Shown: positions 1-5,581, numbered from the stretch's first letter. The stretch is DNA of 6,004 nucleotides from Candidatus Binatota bacterium (GCA_011523315.1 WTHE01000348.1:1-6004); one strand, 5' to 3'. Notes: generated by a model not told the origin, from the letters alone. Numbers and translations are program-made.

Positions 1-345
1 ACGGTACGCGGCTTGGCGCTGGGCGAGGTCAGCCTGAACCACGCCAGGCGGGTGTTGTTCAAAGAGCTGAGCGTGGCGCTGGGCAACGGGCTGATCCTGG
101 GCGGTGTCGCCGGGACAGTTGCCTATCTGTGGGAGGGCAGCCCGCTGCTGGGCGGGGTGCTGGGTCTGGCGCTGGTCGTCAACCTGGTGGTAGCGGCTCT
201 GGTGGGCAGTATGGTGCCGTTCGTGTTGGAGCGCTGCGGCATCGATCCGGCAGTGGCGTCCAACGTCTTTGTCACCGCCTGTACCGATATCTTCGGCTTC
301 TTTTCCTTTCTGGGTATCCTGGCCCTGGTGTGGGGCCTGGTGTGA
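1..345 (+). CDS. mgtE: MgtE-type magnesium transporter, C-terminal membrane domain (5' end outside window)
   Basis: The frame is open from base 1 to a TGA at 343-345 and encodes the last 114 residues of a larger protein. MgtE is a homodimeric inner-membrane Mg2+ channel/transporter; its cytosolic N and CBS domains would lie before the window. What is seen matches the MgtE pore domain: GLALGE near the start, an amphipathic stretch with KEL, a hydrophobic segment around residues 25-43, another around 49-76, the loop GIDPAVASN (residues 80-88), and a last segment beginning TACTDIFGFF. The aspartate in TDIFG (residue 96 of the fragment) corresponds to the conserved pore aspartate known to set Mg2+ selectivity in characterised MgtE. 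The gene converges on phnA with 13 bases between the stops and no terminator hairpin visible, so its transcript may run into phnA antisense. It has no evident link to the phosphate genes beyond position. Family assignment is secure; symbol by family. Confidence 0.93.
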   Translation, partial: TVRGLALGEVSLNHARRVLFKELSVALGNGLILGGVAGTVAYLWEGSPLLGGVLGLALVVNLVVAALVGSMVPFVLERCGIDPAVASNVFVTACTDIFGFFSFLGILALVWGLV

Positions 346-358
346 GGGGGCGTGTGCG

Positions 359-1588
359 TCATCCCCCTGACTGCGTGCCGTTCAGCGCGTAATCGAGAAT
401 ATCGAAATTCCGGATGCGGGTCCGGCCGGCATAGGTATCGGCCACCGGCTCGGACACAATGAACGGCACCCGTTGCTCGCTGAGCCCGCCGTGCGAGCGG
501 AGCGGGACATTGCCGAGTTGTGACAGATCGTGCTCCGCCGGGCTGGTGCCAAGAGCCGTATCCCGGTCGCCAATTACAACCAGGTCGCCCTCGCGGTCGG
601 GCGGCAGGCCAAAGCGGGCGCAGGCCTGTTCACGTTCATACACCGCAGCAATACCCTCCAGGCTCTGTATCACGTCCACGACCGAGCGGGGCGCCAGCGC
701 CGGACAGTAGACGCGGACGAACGAGCCCAGGGCGCCGTGATGGACGACATACGGGTCGGTGATGGGACAGATGACCCGGCTTGTAGCCGGCCCGAAATGG
801 CTGTCCAGGACTTCCTGCAGAAAAATCACCCGCAGTTTGAAGTTCATGCCGTGGTCGGCGGTCAGTGCGAGCAGGGCGCCTGTCTCCACAAACTCGCCCA
901 GCCGCGCATCCAGGCGGTGATAAAAGGCGTTGGCCTGCGGCTGGCCCGGAGCGTATTTGTGCTGCACATAATCGCTCAAGGACAGATACAGGAAATCCGG
1001 TCGTTCGCGTCCGAGCAGCCGCAGGCCGGCGTCGAGGACAAACAGTGATACGTCGGCCGAGTAGACCGCAGGCTGCGGCCGTCCGACGAGGTCGGGAACG
1101 TGGCTGATGCCGTTGTCCTCCAGCGTACAGCCGGCCGCCCGTTCGGCAGAGAAGCACACGCCGTTCCTGAGCCGGTGTCCGAGCATGCGGCGGAGTTTGT
1201 CTTTGGCGGTGATGACCGCCACCTTGCAGCCGGCGTGGGACAGCACGGCCGGCAGCGTGTCACCCCGGACATAGGCCGGATCGTTCAGCATGACGGCGTG
1301 GTTTGTGAGCGGGTCGAGAAAGTAGTTGCCCGAAATGCCGTGAACCGACTGGGGCGCGCCGGTGACAATCGACAGGTTGTTGGGGTTGGTGAAGGTCGGG
1401 ACCACGGCGTCGGCGGTGGTGGCGAAGCCGGTGTCGGAGAAGGTTTGCAGATTGGGCAGAATCCCGTCGTTCAGCCCGCGCTCGATATAGGCCGGATCGC
1501 AGCCGTCGGCGCACACCACAACGACCGGCCGGCGCGGGACGGCGTAGGTGCGATGATGCAGGCTGACGGCTGAGTCTGAGACGGGCAT
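359..1588 (-). CDS. phnA: Phosphonoacetate hydrolase PhnA
   Basis: This 409-residue cytoplasmic metalloenzyme belongs to the alkaline phosphatase superfamily and hydrolyses phosphonoacetate to acetate and phosphate, the last step of the PhnW-PhnY-PhnA route from 2-aminoethylphosphonate. The two-zinc site is complete: D28 (VVVVCADGCDP), the nucleophile-position T67 (PTFTNPNNLSI), D206 and H210 (LSLSDYVQHKYAP), D245-H246 (LTADHGMNFK) and H366 (LRSHGG). K129 and K131 in TAKDKLRRMLG match the family's substrate-binding lysines. Length is close to characterised PhnA proteins (a little over 400 residues). No good Shine-Dalgarno lies within 15 bases of the ATG at 1588, but the N-terminus fits the family, where about 20 residues precede the first strand. 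No signal peptide is seen. The gene follows a small gene on the same strand after 115 bases with no terminator, so the two may be co-transcribed. phnW and phnY are not in the window. A general phosphodiesterase is a less likely alternative. Confidence 0.93.
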   Translation of the reverse strand: MPVSDSAVSLHHRTYAVPRRPVVVVCADGCDPAYIERGLNDGILPNLQTFSDTGFATTADAVVPTFTNPNNLSIVTGAPQSVHGISGNYFLDPLTNHAVMLNDPAYVRGDTLPAVLSHAGCKVAVITAKDKLRRMLGHRLRNGVCFSAERAAGCTLEDNGISHVPDLVGRPQPAVYSADVSLFVLDAGLRLLGRERPDFLYLSLSDYVQHKYAPGQPQANAFYHRLDARLGEFVETGALLALTADHGMNFKLRVIFLQEVLDSHFGPATSRVICPITDPYVVHHGALGSFVRVYCPALAPRSVVDVIQSLEGIAAVYEREQACARFGLPPDREGDLVVIGDRDTALGTSPAEHDLSQLGNVPLRSHGGLSEQRVPFIVSEPVADTYAGRTRIRNFDILDYALNGTQSGG

Positions 1589-1703
1589 GCGCGACGTATA
1601 GCCGACTTTCCGCCGAGCGAGAAGAGTCGGTCGGCAGTCCGTGGGCGCACGGGCACACTGACCGGAGCAAGTCCCGGCGATCTCCAGTCCGACCGGCGCA
1701 GCC

Positions 1704-1892
1704 TTAGTCGTCTGCCGTTTGTTCGATCTGGGTCAGGGCGTTTTGAAAAGATTGAGCCGAAACCTGATAGTCGCGCATCAGGCGGCGTGCATCGACGAGG
1801 TCTTGGGGGCGGGTACGTAAGTGTTGGGCAAGACGGGCGGCGAGTTCCTGTTGTTTAATCTCGGAGGAGGCAGATTTTGCATCTGTGTCCAT
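1704..1892 (-). CDS. Small hypothetical protein, 62 residues, helical and charged
   Basis: I do not recognise this protein. It begins MDTDAKSASSEIKQQ, has no signal peptide or membrane segment, and looks almost wholly alpha-helical: a Gln/Glu/Arg-rich stretch (EIKQQELAARLAQHLR), then RPQDLVDARRLMRDYQVSAQSFQNALTQIEQ, ending in acidic residues. A 69-residue version starting at 1913 (MPKKGSR extension) is possible, but only the ATG at 1892 has a well-placed ribosome binding site (AAGGA six bases upstream), so I chose it. The gene lies 115 bases upstream of phnA on the same strand and downstream of a promoter-like sequence at 2014-2042. Position suggests co-expression with phnA, or a small adaptor or regulatory protein, but nothing in the sequence identifies a function. 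The heptad-like spacing of leucines and alanines would allow a short coiled coil. Support for its being real comes from the Shine-Dalgarno, the protein-like composition and the lack of any competing gene on either strand here. Confidence 0.62.
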   Translation of the reverse strand: MDTDAKSASSEIKQQELAARLAQHLRTRPQDLVDARRLMRDYQVSAQSFQNALTQIEQTADD

Positions 1893-1898
1893 ACGGCT

Positions 1899-1903
1899 TC
1901 CTT
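1899..1903 (-). promoter_or_regulatory. Ribosome binding site that decides the start of the small protein
   Basis: On the minus strand AAGGA lies six bases before the ATG at 1892 (local context AAAGGAAGCCGT then ATG). The alternative in-frame ATG at 1913 is preceded by GGCAATACAAATCC, which has no Shine-Dalgarno. This favours the 62-residue form over the 69-residue form. Confidence 0.6.
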
Positions 1904-1973
1904 TCTTGGGCATGGATTTGTATTGCCCGACACGTTAGCAGACGCGCCTTCGTCCGCAAGAGGGGGTCTTGTC

Positions 1974-2003
1974 TTGACACCCTCAAAAATAAGATAGTCT
2001 AAT
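1974..2003 (+). promoter_or_regulatory. Sigma70-like promoter (TTGACA - 18 - TCTAAT), rightward
   Basis: A perfect -35 hexamer TTGACA at 1974-1979 is followed after 18 bases by TCTAAT at 1998-2003 (5 of 6 matches to TATAAT). Start of transcription would be near 2010, giving a roughly 157-base transcript ending at the terminator at 2124-2166. The -35 sits inside a small inverted repeat TGTC-TT-GACA (1970-1979). The surrounding sequence is far richer in A and T than the rest of the window, which suits a promoter but also makes chance matches to -10 motifs more likely. A second candidate at 2056-2064 serves the same transcript. Confidence 0.42.
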
Positions 2004-2013
2004 GTTTTATTAA

Positions 2014-2042
2014 ATTTTAATTCTTTCTGGCTTATATTCCAA
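2014..2042 (-). promoter_or_regulatory. Sigma70-like promoter (TTGGAA - 17 - TAAAAT), leftward
   Basis: Read on the minus strand, TTGGAA (2042-2037, 4 of 6 to TTGACA) is followed by exactly 17 bases and TAAAAT (2019-2014, 5 of 6 to TATAAT). Transcription would start near 2006 and run into the small protein gene (ATG at 1892) and possibly phnA. It overlaps the rightward promoter candidates, so this AT-rich block would act as a divergent promoter region. Low sequence complexity here keeps confidence modest. Confidence 0.35.
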
Positions 2043-2055
2043 TTTGTTCTGGGTC

Positions 2056-2064
2056 TGCTATACT
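2056..2064 (+). promoter_or_regulatory. Extended -10 promoter element (TGC-TATACT), rightward
   Basis: TGC at 2056-2058 directly precedes TATACT at 2059-2064 (5 of 6 to TATAAT), matching the extended -10 pattern TGn-TATAAT. No good -35 hexamer lies 16-18 bases upstream, as is usual for extended -10 promoters, and an AT-rich tract resembling an UP element fills about 1984-2046. Start of transcription would be near 2071, giving a compact RNA of about 96 bases that consists of the two hairpins. I favour this promoter for the small RNA, but both candidates could be used. Confidence 0.4.
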
Positions 2065-2070
2065 TCTGGA

Positions 2071-2166
2071 CAGTCGGTTCACGACATGCGTCGTCGAGAC
2101 CTCCCCAACTCGACGACGACAAGAAGCCCGCAGGTTTCCCCTCCTTTTTCCTGCGGGCTTTTTTTT
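2071..2166 (+). ncRNA. Putative small RNA: two hairpins with C-rich anti-Shine-Dalgarno loops
   Basis: No protein gene fits here, yet the sequence has the parts of a free-standing small RNA: promoter candidates on its left, a strong intrinsic terminator as its 3' end, and strong internal structure. Hairpin 1 has a perfect 10-bp stem (2089-2098 with 2109-2118, CGTCGTCGAG with CTCGACGACG) closing the loop ACCUCCCCAA. Hairpin 2 is the terminator, with a perfect 11-bp stem and the all-pyrimidine loop UUUCCCCUCCUUUUU. Both loops hold CCUCC next to further C residues, the complement of Shine-Dalgarno sequences. C-rich loops of this sort are known in 6C RNA of Actinobacteria, the alphaproteobacterial 'cuckoo' RNAs (CCUCCUCCC) and Xanthomonas sX13; I do not claim homology to any of them. 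The 5' end is uncertain: 2071 from the extended -10, or about 2010 from the TTGACA promoter. Position between the phnA unit and the phoX-porin-pstS genes suggests a role in phosphate physiology, by inference only. A leader/attenuator of phoX is the main alternative. Confidence 0.5.
2124..2166 (+). terminator. Strong Rho-independent terminator
   Basis: AAGCCCGCAGG (2124-2134) pairs perfectly with CCTGCGGGCTT (2150-2160) to give an 11-bp GC-rich stem around a 15-base pyrimidine loop. The stem runs straight into a T tract (2159-2166, eight T). The T tract is only on the + strand side; the opposite side lacks one, so it terminates rightward transcription. No + strand protein gene lies upstream within reach, which implies a non-coding transcript ends here. 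Confidence 0.87.
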
Positions 2167-2199
2167 GCCTCGAACGGTTACCGCCGCGCAACAACCCCC

Positions 2200-2217
2200 C
2201 GGTCAAAACCCTGACTT
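2200..2217 (+). promoter_or_regulatory. Weak Pho-box-like direct repeat before phoX
   Basis: CGGTCAA (2200-2206), a four-base linker AACC, and CTGACTT (2211-2217) have the architecture of a PhoB site (two CTGTCAT heptamers four bases apart); each half matches 5 of 7. A GATAAG -10-like sequence with an upstream TG lies at 2223-2228, closer than the usual spacing of about ten bases. The site is 53 bases before the phoX start. Matches of this quality occur by chance, so the support is mainly context: the downstream gene family is often PhoB-controlled. Confidence 0.25.
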
Positions 2218-2269
2218 GGTGTGATAAGAAATGGGAGTACGTACACCGTCTTGAGGTGGAGGAATTGGC

Positions 2270-3994
2270 ATGACGTTGCCCCGCCGACAGTTTTTGCGCT
2301 ATCTGGGGATCGGCACCTATGCGGCGCTGCTCAATCCCCTGCAGCTTGCCGCCGCCGCACCACGAGCCAGCGCCTCGACCGGGCTCTCAGCCTGGACGCC
2401 GTCTTTTTTTGAGCCCATCAATCCCACTACCGCTGACCAGCTCAGGCTGCCGGCCGGCTATCGGGCCGATCTGCTCGGCGCGTGGGGAGACGAGCTGGGC
2501 TTTCCCGACCCGACCCGTAACCGGGAGCTGAGCTTCGGCAACGATAACGACTTTTTGGCCTATTTCCCGCTCGCCTCTCAGCACGACAGCCTTGAGGCCG
2601 AACAGGGCCTGCTGTGGGTCAACCACGAGTCGCCCCACCCGCTGTTTGTCAGCGGCTACAGCCGGGAAGACGCCCAGGCCGAGAAGCCCAAGACGGCGGA
2701 ACAGATCCAGGCCGAAAAACGCAGCGTCGGCGGCAGCGTACTCTACCTCAGGCGCGAGGCAAACGGGCGCTGGAGGCGCGAGTACCATCACCGCTACACC
2801 CGCCGCTACACCGCCTGCGGTCCGCGCTTTGGCTTTGACGGACCCGCAGCCGACGCCGTTGCCAGCCTGAGCGGCCAGCCGGACTGCCCCGGCACGCTGG
2901 CCAACTGTTCGGGCGGCGCCACGCCCTGGCACGGCGTGCTGTCGTGCGAGGAGAATTACCACTTCTACAATCCACAGACACCGAGGACCCTGCGCTGGAG
3001 CGATCAGCCCGATGAGGCCATCGCCGAGACCCAGTTCGGCTGGGTGGTCGAGGTCGACCCCTTTGGCGAACTGCCGCCGGTCAAGCACACCAGCCTGGGC
3101 CGCTTCAGCCATGAGAATATCGCCCTGCGCTGCGACGGACCGACCGGACGGCTGGTGGCGTATATGGGCGATGATAAGGCCGACGAGTGTGTGTACAAGT
3201 TTGTCAGCGCCCAGCCGCTGCCGGCCTCGGCCTCACGGCTCGAGCAGCGGACGGCGCTGAGCCAGGGAACCCTGTACGCCGCCGATTTTCAACACGGCAG
3301 GTGGTTGGCGCTGGACTGGAATGTGCAGAAAAACCGTGAAAAGTGGCAGGCCTACAACGCCACAGCGCGACAGACGGGCGGCCCGCTCATCACCTCCCAG
3401 GCCGATATTCTCATCCATACCCGGATTGCGGCCCGAGTCCTGGGAGCGACGCCCCTGGACCGTCCCGAGGACTGTGAAATTCATCCGGCCGACGGCTCGG
3501 TGTATATTGCGCTGACCAATAATACGCGCCGGGCCAACTTCTACGGACAGATCCTGCGGCTGATAGAGGACAACGACAATCCCGAGGGCGAGCGCTTCCG
3601 GTTTGAGCTGTTCCTGCTCGGCGGCCGCCACAGCGGTCTGGCCTGCCCCGACAATCTGGCCTTTGACCGCCGGGGTAATCTGTGGGTGGCGTGCGATATT
3701 GCCAGCTCCCGGCTGGGCCACGATCCGTATCAGGCCTTCGGCAACAACGGGCTGTTCATGGTCCCGACCACCGGTCCCGGGGCGGGCCAAGCCTACCAGT
3801 TTGCGTCCGGTCCCACCGACTGTGAACTGACCGGACCGTGGTTCAGCGGCAACGACCACACGCTGTTCCTGTCGGTTCAACATCCCGGCGGCCACAGTCC
3901 CAGCCTTGAGCGGCTGTCCAGCCACTGGCCGCACGGCGGCCGGGAACTGCCGCGATCAGGGGTGGTGGCGATTACCGGCTTTGAGCGGGTCTGA
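2270..3994 (+). CDS. phoX: PhoX-family (DUF839) alkaline phosphatase with Tat signal
   Basis: This 574-residue protein opens with a twin-arginine signal (PRRQFLRYLGIGTYAALL, RR at 5-6) and an Ala-rich cleavage region near 26-36, so it would be exported folded by Tat to the periplasm or surface. PhoX enzymes hydrolyse phosphomonoesters to release phosphate, and use iron and calcium rather than zinc. Family hallmarks are in order: FGNDNDFLAYFPL (89-101), GLLWVNHE (113-120), TPWHGVLSCEEN (218-229) with the cysteine (C226) at the position of the iron-ligand cysteine of characterised PhoX, GRFSHENIAL (277-286), YMGDDKADECVYKF (298-311), RPEDCEIHP (398-406), and near the end a DNLAFD motif and LFLSVQHPGG (532-541). 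It is slightly shorter than the best-studied PhoX. GGAGG seven bases before the ATG fixes the start. The small RNA terminator ends 103 bases upstream. Some DUF839 proteins have no proven phosphatase activity, but the motifs and neighbours support PhoX. Confidence 0.9.
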   Translation: MTLPRRQFLRYLGIGTYAALLNPLQLAAAAPRASASTGLSAWTPSFFEPINPTTADQLRLPAGYRADLLGAWGDELGFPDPTRNRELSFGNDNDFLAYFPLASQHDSLEAEQGLLWVNHESPHPLFVSGYSREDAQAEKPKTAEQIQAEKRSVGGSVLYLRREANGRWRREYHHRYTRRYTACGPRFGFDGPAADAVASLSGQPDCPGTLANCSGGATPWHGVLSCEENYHFYNPQTPRTLRWSDQPDEAIAETQFGWVVEVDPFGELPPVKHTSLGRFSHENIALRCDGPTGRLVAYMGDDKADECVYKFVSAQPLPASASRLEQRTALSQGTLYAADFQHGRWLALDWNVQKNREKWQAYNATARQTGGPLITSQADILIHTRIAARVLGATPLDRPEDCEIHPADGSVYIALTNNTRRANFYGQILRLIEDNDNPEGERFRFELFLLGGRHSGLACPDNLAFDRRGNLWVACDIASSRLGHDPYQAFGNNGLFMVPTTGPGAGQAYQFASGPTDCELTGPWFSGNDHTLFLSVQHPGGHSPSLERLSSHWPHGGRELPRSGVVAITGFERV

Positions 3995-4004
3995 GCCGCA
4001 GACC
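3988..4004 (+). other. Hairpin over the phoX stop codon
   Basis: GGTCTG (3988-3993) pairs with CAGACC (3999-4004) around a five-base loop that contains part of the TGA stop. A possible outer GAGC/GCTC pairing (3983-3986 with 4011-4014) extends it across an internal loop. No T tract follows, so it is not a convincing terminator; it may stabilise the transcript end or weakly reduce readthrough into the porin gene. Could be chance in GC-rich DNA. Confidence 0.28.
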
Positions 4005-4067
4005 GGCTTCGCTCGTCTCACCCTTCGATACGCGCTGTCCACCGAGGGTAACGCATAAATAACTGCC

Positions 4068-4085
4068 CTGTCATTGTCCCGTAAC
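4068..4085 (+). promoter_or_regulatory. Pho-box-like site before the porin gene
   Basis: CTGTCAT at 4068-4074 is a perfect match to the PhoB heptamer. After the standard four-base linker (TGTC) comes CCGTAAC (4079-4085), matching 4 of 7. The preceding bases (CATAAATAACTG) are AT-rich compared with the surroundings. About ten bases downstream TTACCT/TACCTT (4095-4101) is a poor but correctly placed -10. The site lies 53 bases before the porin ATG, in a 144-base gap after phoX, so the porin and pstS may have their own phosphate-responsive promoter besides readthrough from phoX. One strong half plus a weak half is typical of many real Pho boxes, but it is not proof. Confidence 0.45.
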
Positions 4086-4091
4086 ATTGCC

Positions 4092-4134
4092 TTCTTACCT
4101 TCGGCCCAACTACGTCCGTAGGGAAGGAGAAGAA
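4092..4134 (+). promoter_or_regulatory. Potential leader hairpin masking the porin ribosome binding site
   Basis: Three stacked helices can form: TTCTT (4092-4096) with AAGAA (4130-4134), CCTTC (4098-4102) with GAAGG (4123-4127), and CTAC (4110-4113) with GTAG (4118-4121) around a four-base loop. Most of the porin Shine-Dalgarno AAGGAG (4124-4129) would be paired. This could tune translation of an abundant membrane protein, but pairing between the pyrimidine-rich and purine-rich stretches may be fortuitous. Confidence 0.3.
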
Positions 4135-4138
4135 CAGT

Positions 4139-5518
4139 ATGAAGAGACGCGGCAGCCTCGTGTGTGGCGGTCTGATCGCCGCCGGGCTCCTGTTGGCGAG
4201 TTCCGCCTTTGCCCAGGAGAAAAATGTGGCGGTCGAGATTCTCGACATCCTCAAGGCCAACGGGCAGATCAGCGATCAGCAGTACCGCGACCTGATGATC
4301 AAGGCCCAGGCCGAAGGAGAAAAGGTCGAGGCTGCGGTCCGTGCCGGCGAGGCAAAAGCGCCCGATCCGAAAACGATGCGGGTGTACTGGTCGTCGGGGC
4401 TGCGGCTCAAGTCCAACGACGGCAATTACTCGCTCAAGATCGGTGGCCGGATCATGAACGACTGGGCCATCTACAGCACCGACAGCGATGCCCCGGATGA
4501 CTTTCGGAGCATTGGCGACGGCACCGAGGTCCGGCGGGCGCGGCTGTATATGGAAGGCGAGATCTACACAAACATCAAGTACAAAATCGGGTACGACTTT
4601 GGCGGTCAGGACGCCGATTTCAAAGATGTGTACATTGAGCTGAAAAAGATCCCGACCCTGGGCAATCTCAGAATCGGCCACTTCAAGGAACCCATGTCGC
4701 TCGAACAGCTGACCAGCAGTAAGTACATGACCTTCATGGAACGCTCGCTGGCCGACACCTTTGTCCAGGGCCGCAACACCGGCTTCCAGATTGCGAACAC
4801 CTTTGCCGACAGGCGGGCGACCGCTGCGGTGGGCGTGTTCCGTGACGTGGGTGACTCGGGCAACAGGTTTGGCAAGAACTCGGACTATAATCTGACCGCC
4901 CGTGTGACGGCCCTGCCGTGGTACGAGGACAAGGGCCAGCGGCTCCTGCACCTGGGCTTCGGCTACACCCACGAGTTCCGTGACAAAGACAGCGACATCC
5001 GTTTTCGGGCCCGGCCGGAAGCCCACCTGGGTCCCCGTTTTGTTGACACCGGGAGATTCAAGGCCGACAGCATCGACTACTTCAACCCCGAAGTGGCGGC
5101 GGTCTACGGACCGTTCTCCGTCCAGGGTGAGTACGTCTTCAGCGAGGTCAACGACTCCAACCAGGGTGGCGACCTGAGCTTCGATGGCGCCTACATCTAC
5201 GCCAGCGTCTTCCTGACCCCGGGTGACTATCGTCGCTACAAGACCTCCAGCGGAGCCTTTGACCGGATCAAGCCGGCCAGGGACCTGAGCTGGAGCGGTG
5301 GCGGCTACGGGGCGGTTGAGGCGGCGTTGCGGTATTCCCATCTGGATCTGACCGACGGCATGGTCCGGGGCGGGACACTGGGCAACTTCACCGCCGGCCT
5401 GAACTGGTACCTCAACCCCAACGTCCGTTTCATGCTGAACTATGTCCACGCCGACCAGCAGCATCCGTACGACTTTGACGCCGATATCGTCCAGATGCGT
5501 GCTCAGCTTGATTTCTAA
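4139..5518 (+). CDS. Phosphate-selective porin O/P family outer-membrane protein
   Basis: This 459-residue protein has a Sec signal peptide (MKRRGSLVCGGLIAAGLLLA..., likely cut after SSAFA at 25). A helical N-terminal segment follows (about 28-70, with AVEILDILKANGQISDQQYRDL), resembling the short coiled coil that often precedes the barrel in this porin family. The rest is alternating beta strands ending in LDF, with the terminal Phe used by the BAM machinery. Family signatures are EVRRARLYMEGEI and YKIGYDF (about 123-150), then LRIGHFKEPMSLEQLTSS (about 178-195) and ERSLADTF. Members such as OprP and OprO form trimers that pass phosphate or polyphosphate across the outer membrane; selectivity here cannot be read from sequence, and many homologues are general anion or unassigned porins. 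AAGGAG nine bases before the ATG supports the start. A Pho-box-like site and a possible leader hairpin precede it, and pstS follows after 78 bases with no terminator, strengthening a phosphate role. Confidence 0.92.
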   Translation: MKRRGSLVCGGLIAAGLLLASSAFAQEKNVAVEILDILKANGQISDQQYRDLMIKAQAEGEKVEAAVRAGEAKAPDPKTMRVYWSSGLRLKSNDGNYSLKIGGRIMNDWAIYSTDSDAPDDFRSIGDGTEVRRARLYMEGEIYTNIKYKIGYDFGGQDADFKDVYIELKKIPTLGNLRIGHFKEPMSLEQLTSSKYMTFMERSLADTFVQGRNTGFQIANTFADRRATAAVGVFRDVGDSGNRFGKNSDYNLTARVTALPWYEDKGQRLLHLGFGYTHEFRDKDSDIRFRARPEAHLGPRFVDTGRFKADSIDYFNPEVAAVYGPFSVQGEYVFSEVNDSNQGGDLSFDGAYIYASVFLTPGDYRRYKTSSGAFDRIKPARDLSWSGGGYGAVEAALRYSHLDLTDGMVRGGTLGNFTAGLNWYLNPNVRFMLNYVHADQQHPYDFDADIVQMRAQLDF

Positions 5519-5581
5519 GCACTCGTCGCTGGTCGTGGGCCGTGTAAGCGGCTCGCGGCCATGTGTCATCATCAATCCCAA

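Noticed and set aside
530..1573. Plus-strand open frames (530-1048, 1100-1573) opposite phnA
   Set aside because: They are antisense to a gene with a complete metal-binding site, and the products show no recognisable motifs.
2028..2046. Possible sigma54 site (TGGC followed by TTTG)
   Set aside because: The spacing does not put a GC element at -12; the match is only to the TGG part.
2059..2166. Riboswitch or attenuator for phoX
   Set aside because: I found no antiterminator segment able to pair with the terminator's 5' arm, and no known aptamer pattern. A free-standing small RNA explains the parts better, although a leader role is not excluded.
2195..2200. Run of six C downstream of the terminator, reminiscent of 6C RNA
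   Set aside because: It lies outside the predicted transcript and is not in a hairpin loop.
1778..2206. A 142-codon minus-strand frame crossing the AT-rich promoter block and the two hairpins
   Set aside because: It has a TTG start without a ribosome binding site, the product is low-complexity, and it overlaps the better-supported 62-residue gene in another frame.
2221..2412. A 63-codon plus-strand frame starting with GTG and overlapping phoX
   Set aside because: It runs out of frame into phoX. A GGGAG lies inside it rather than before its start, and there is no protein-like content.
2387..3934. Long minus-strand open frames (2387-3112 and 3233-3934) inside phoX
   Set aside because: Both mirror codon positions of phoX. 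The + strand protein carries all the family motifs, while the antisense products are low-complexity Ala/Gly/Val-rich.
5563..5580. Pho-box-like GTGTCAT before pstS
   Set aside because: Only one half-site (6 of 7); the bases 11 positions either side do not resemble a second heptamer.
3956..5581. A 541-codon open frame on the minus strand across the whole porin gene
   Set aside because: It is the antisense shadow of a clearly recognisable porin in GC-rich DNA. Its translation has no recognisable domain, and it ends inside phoX.
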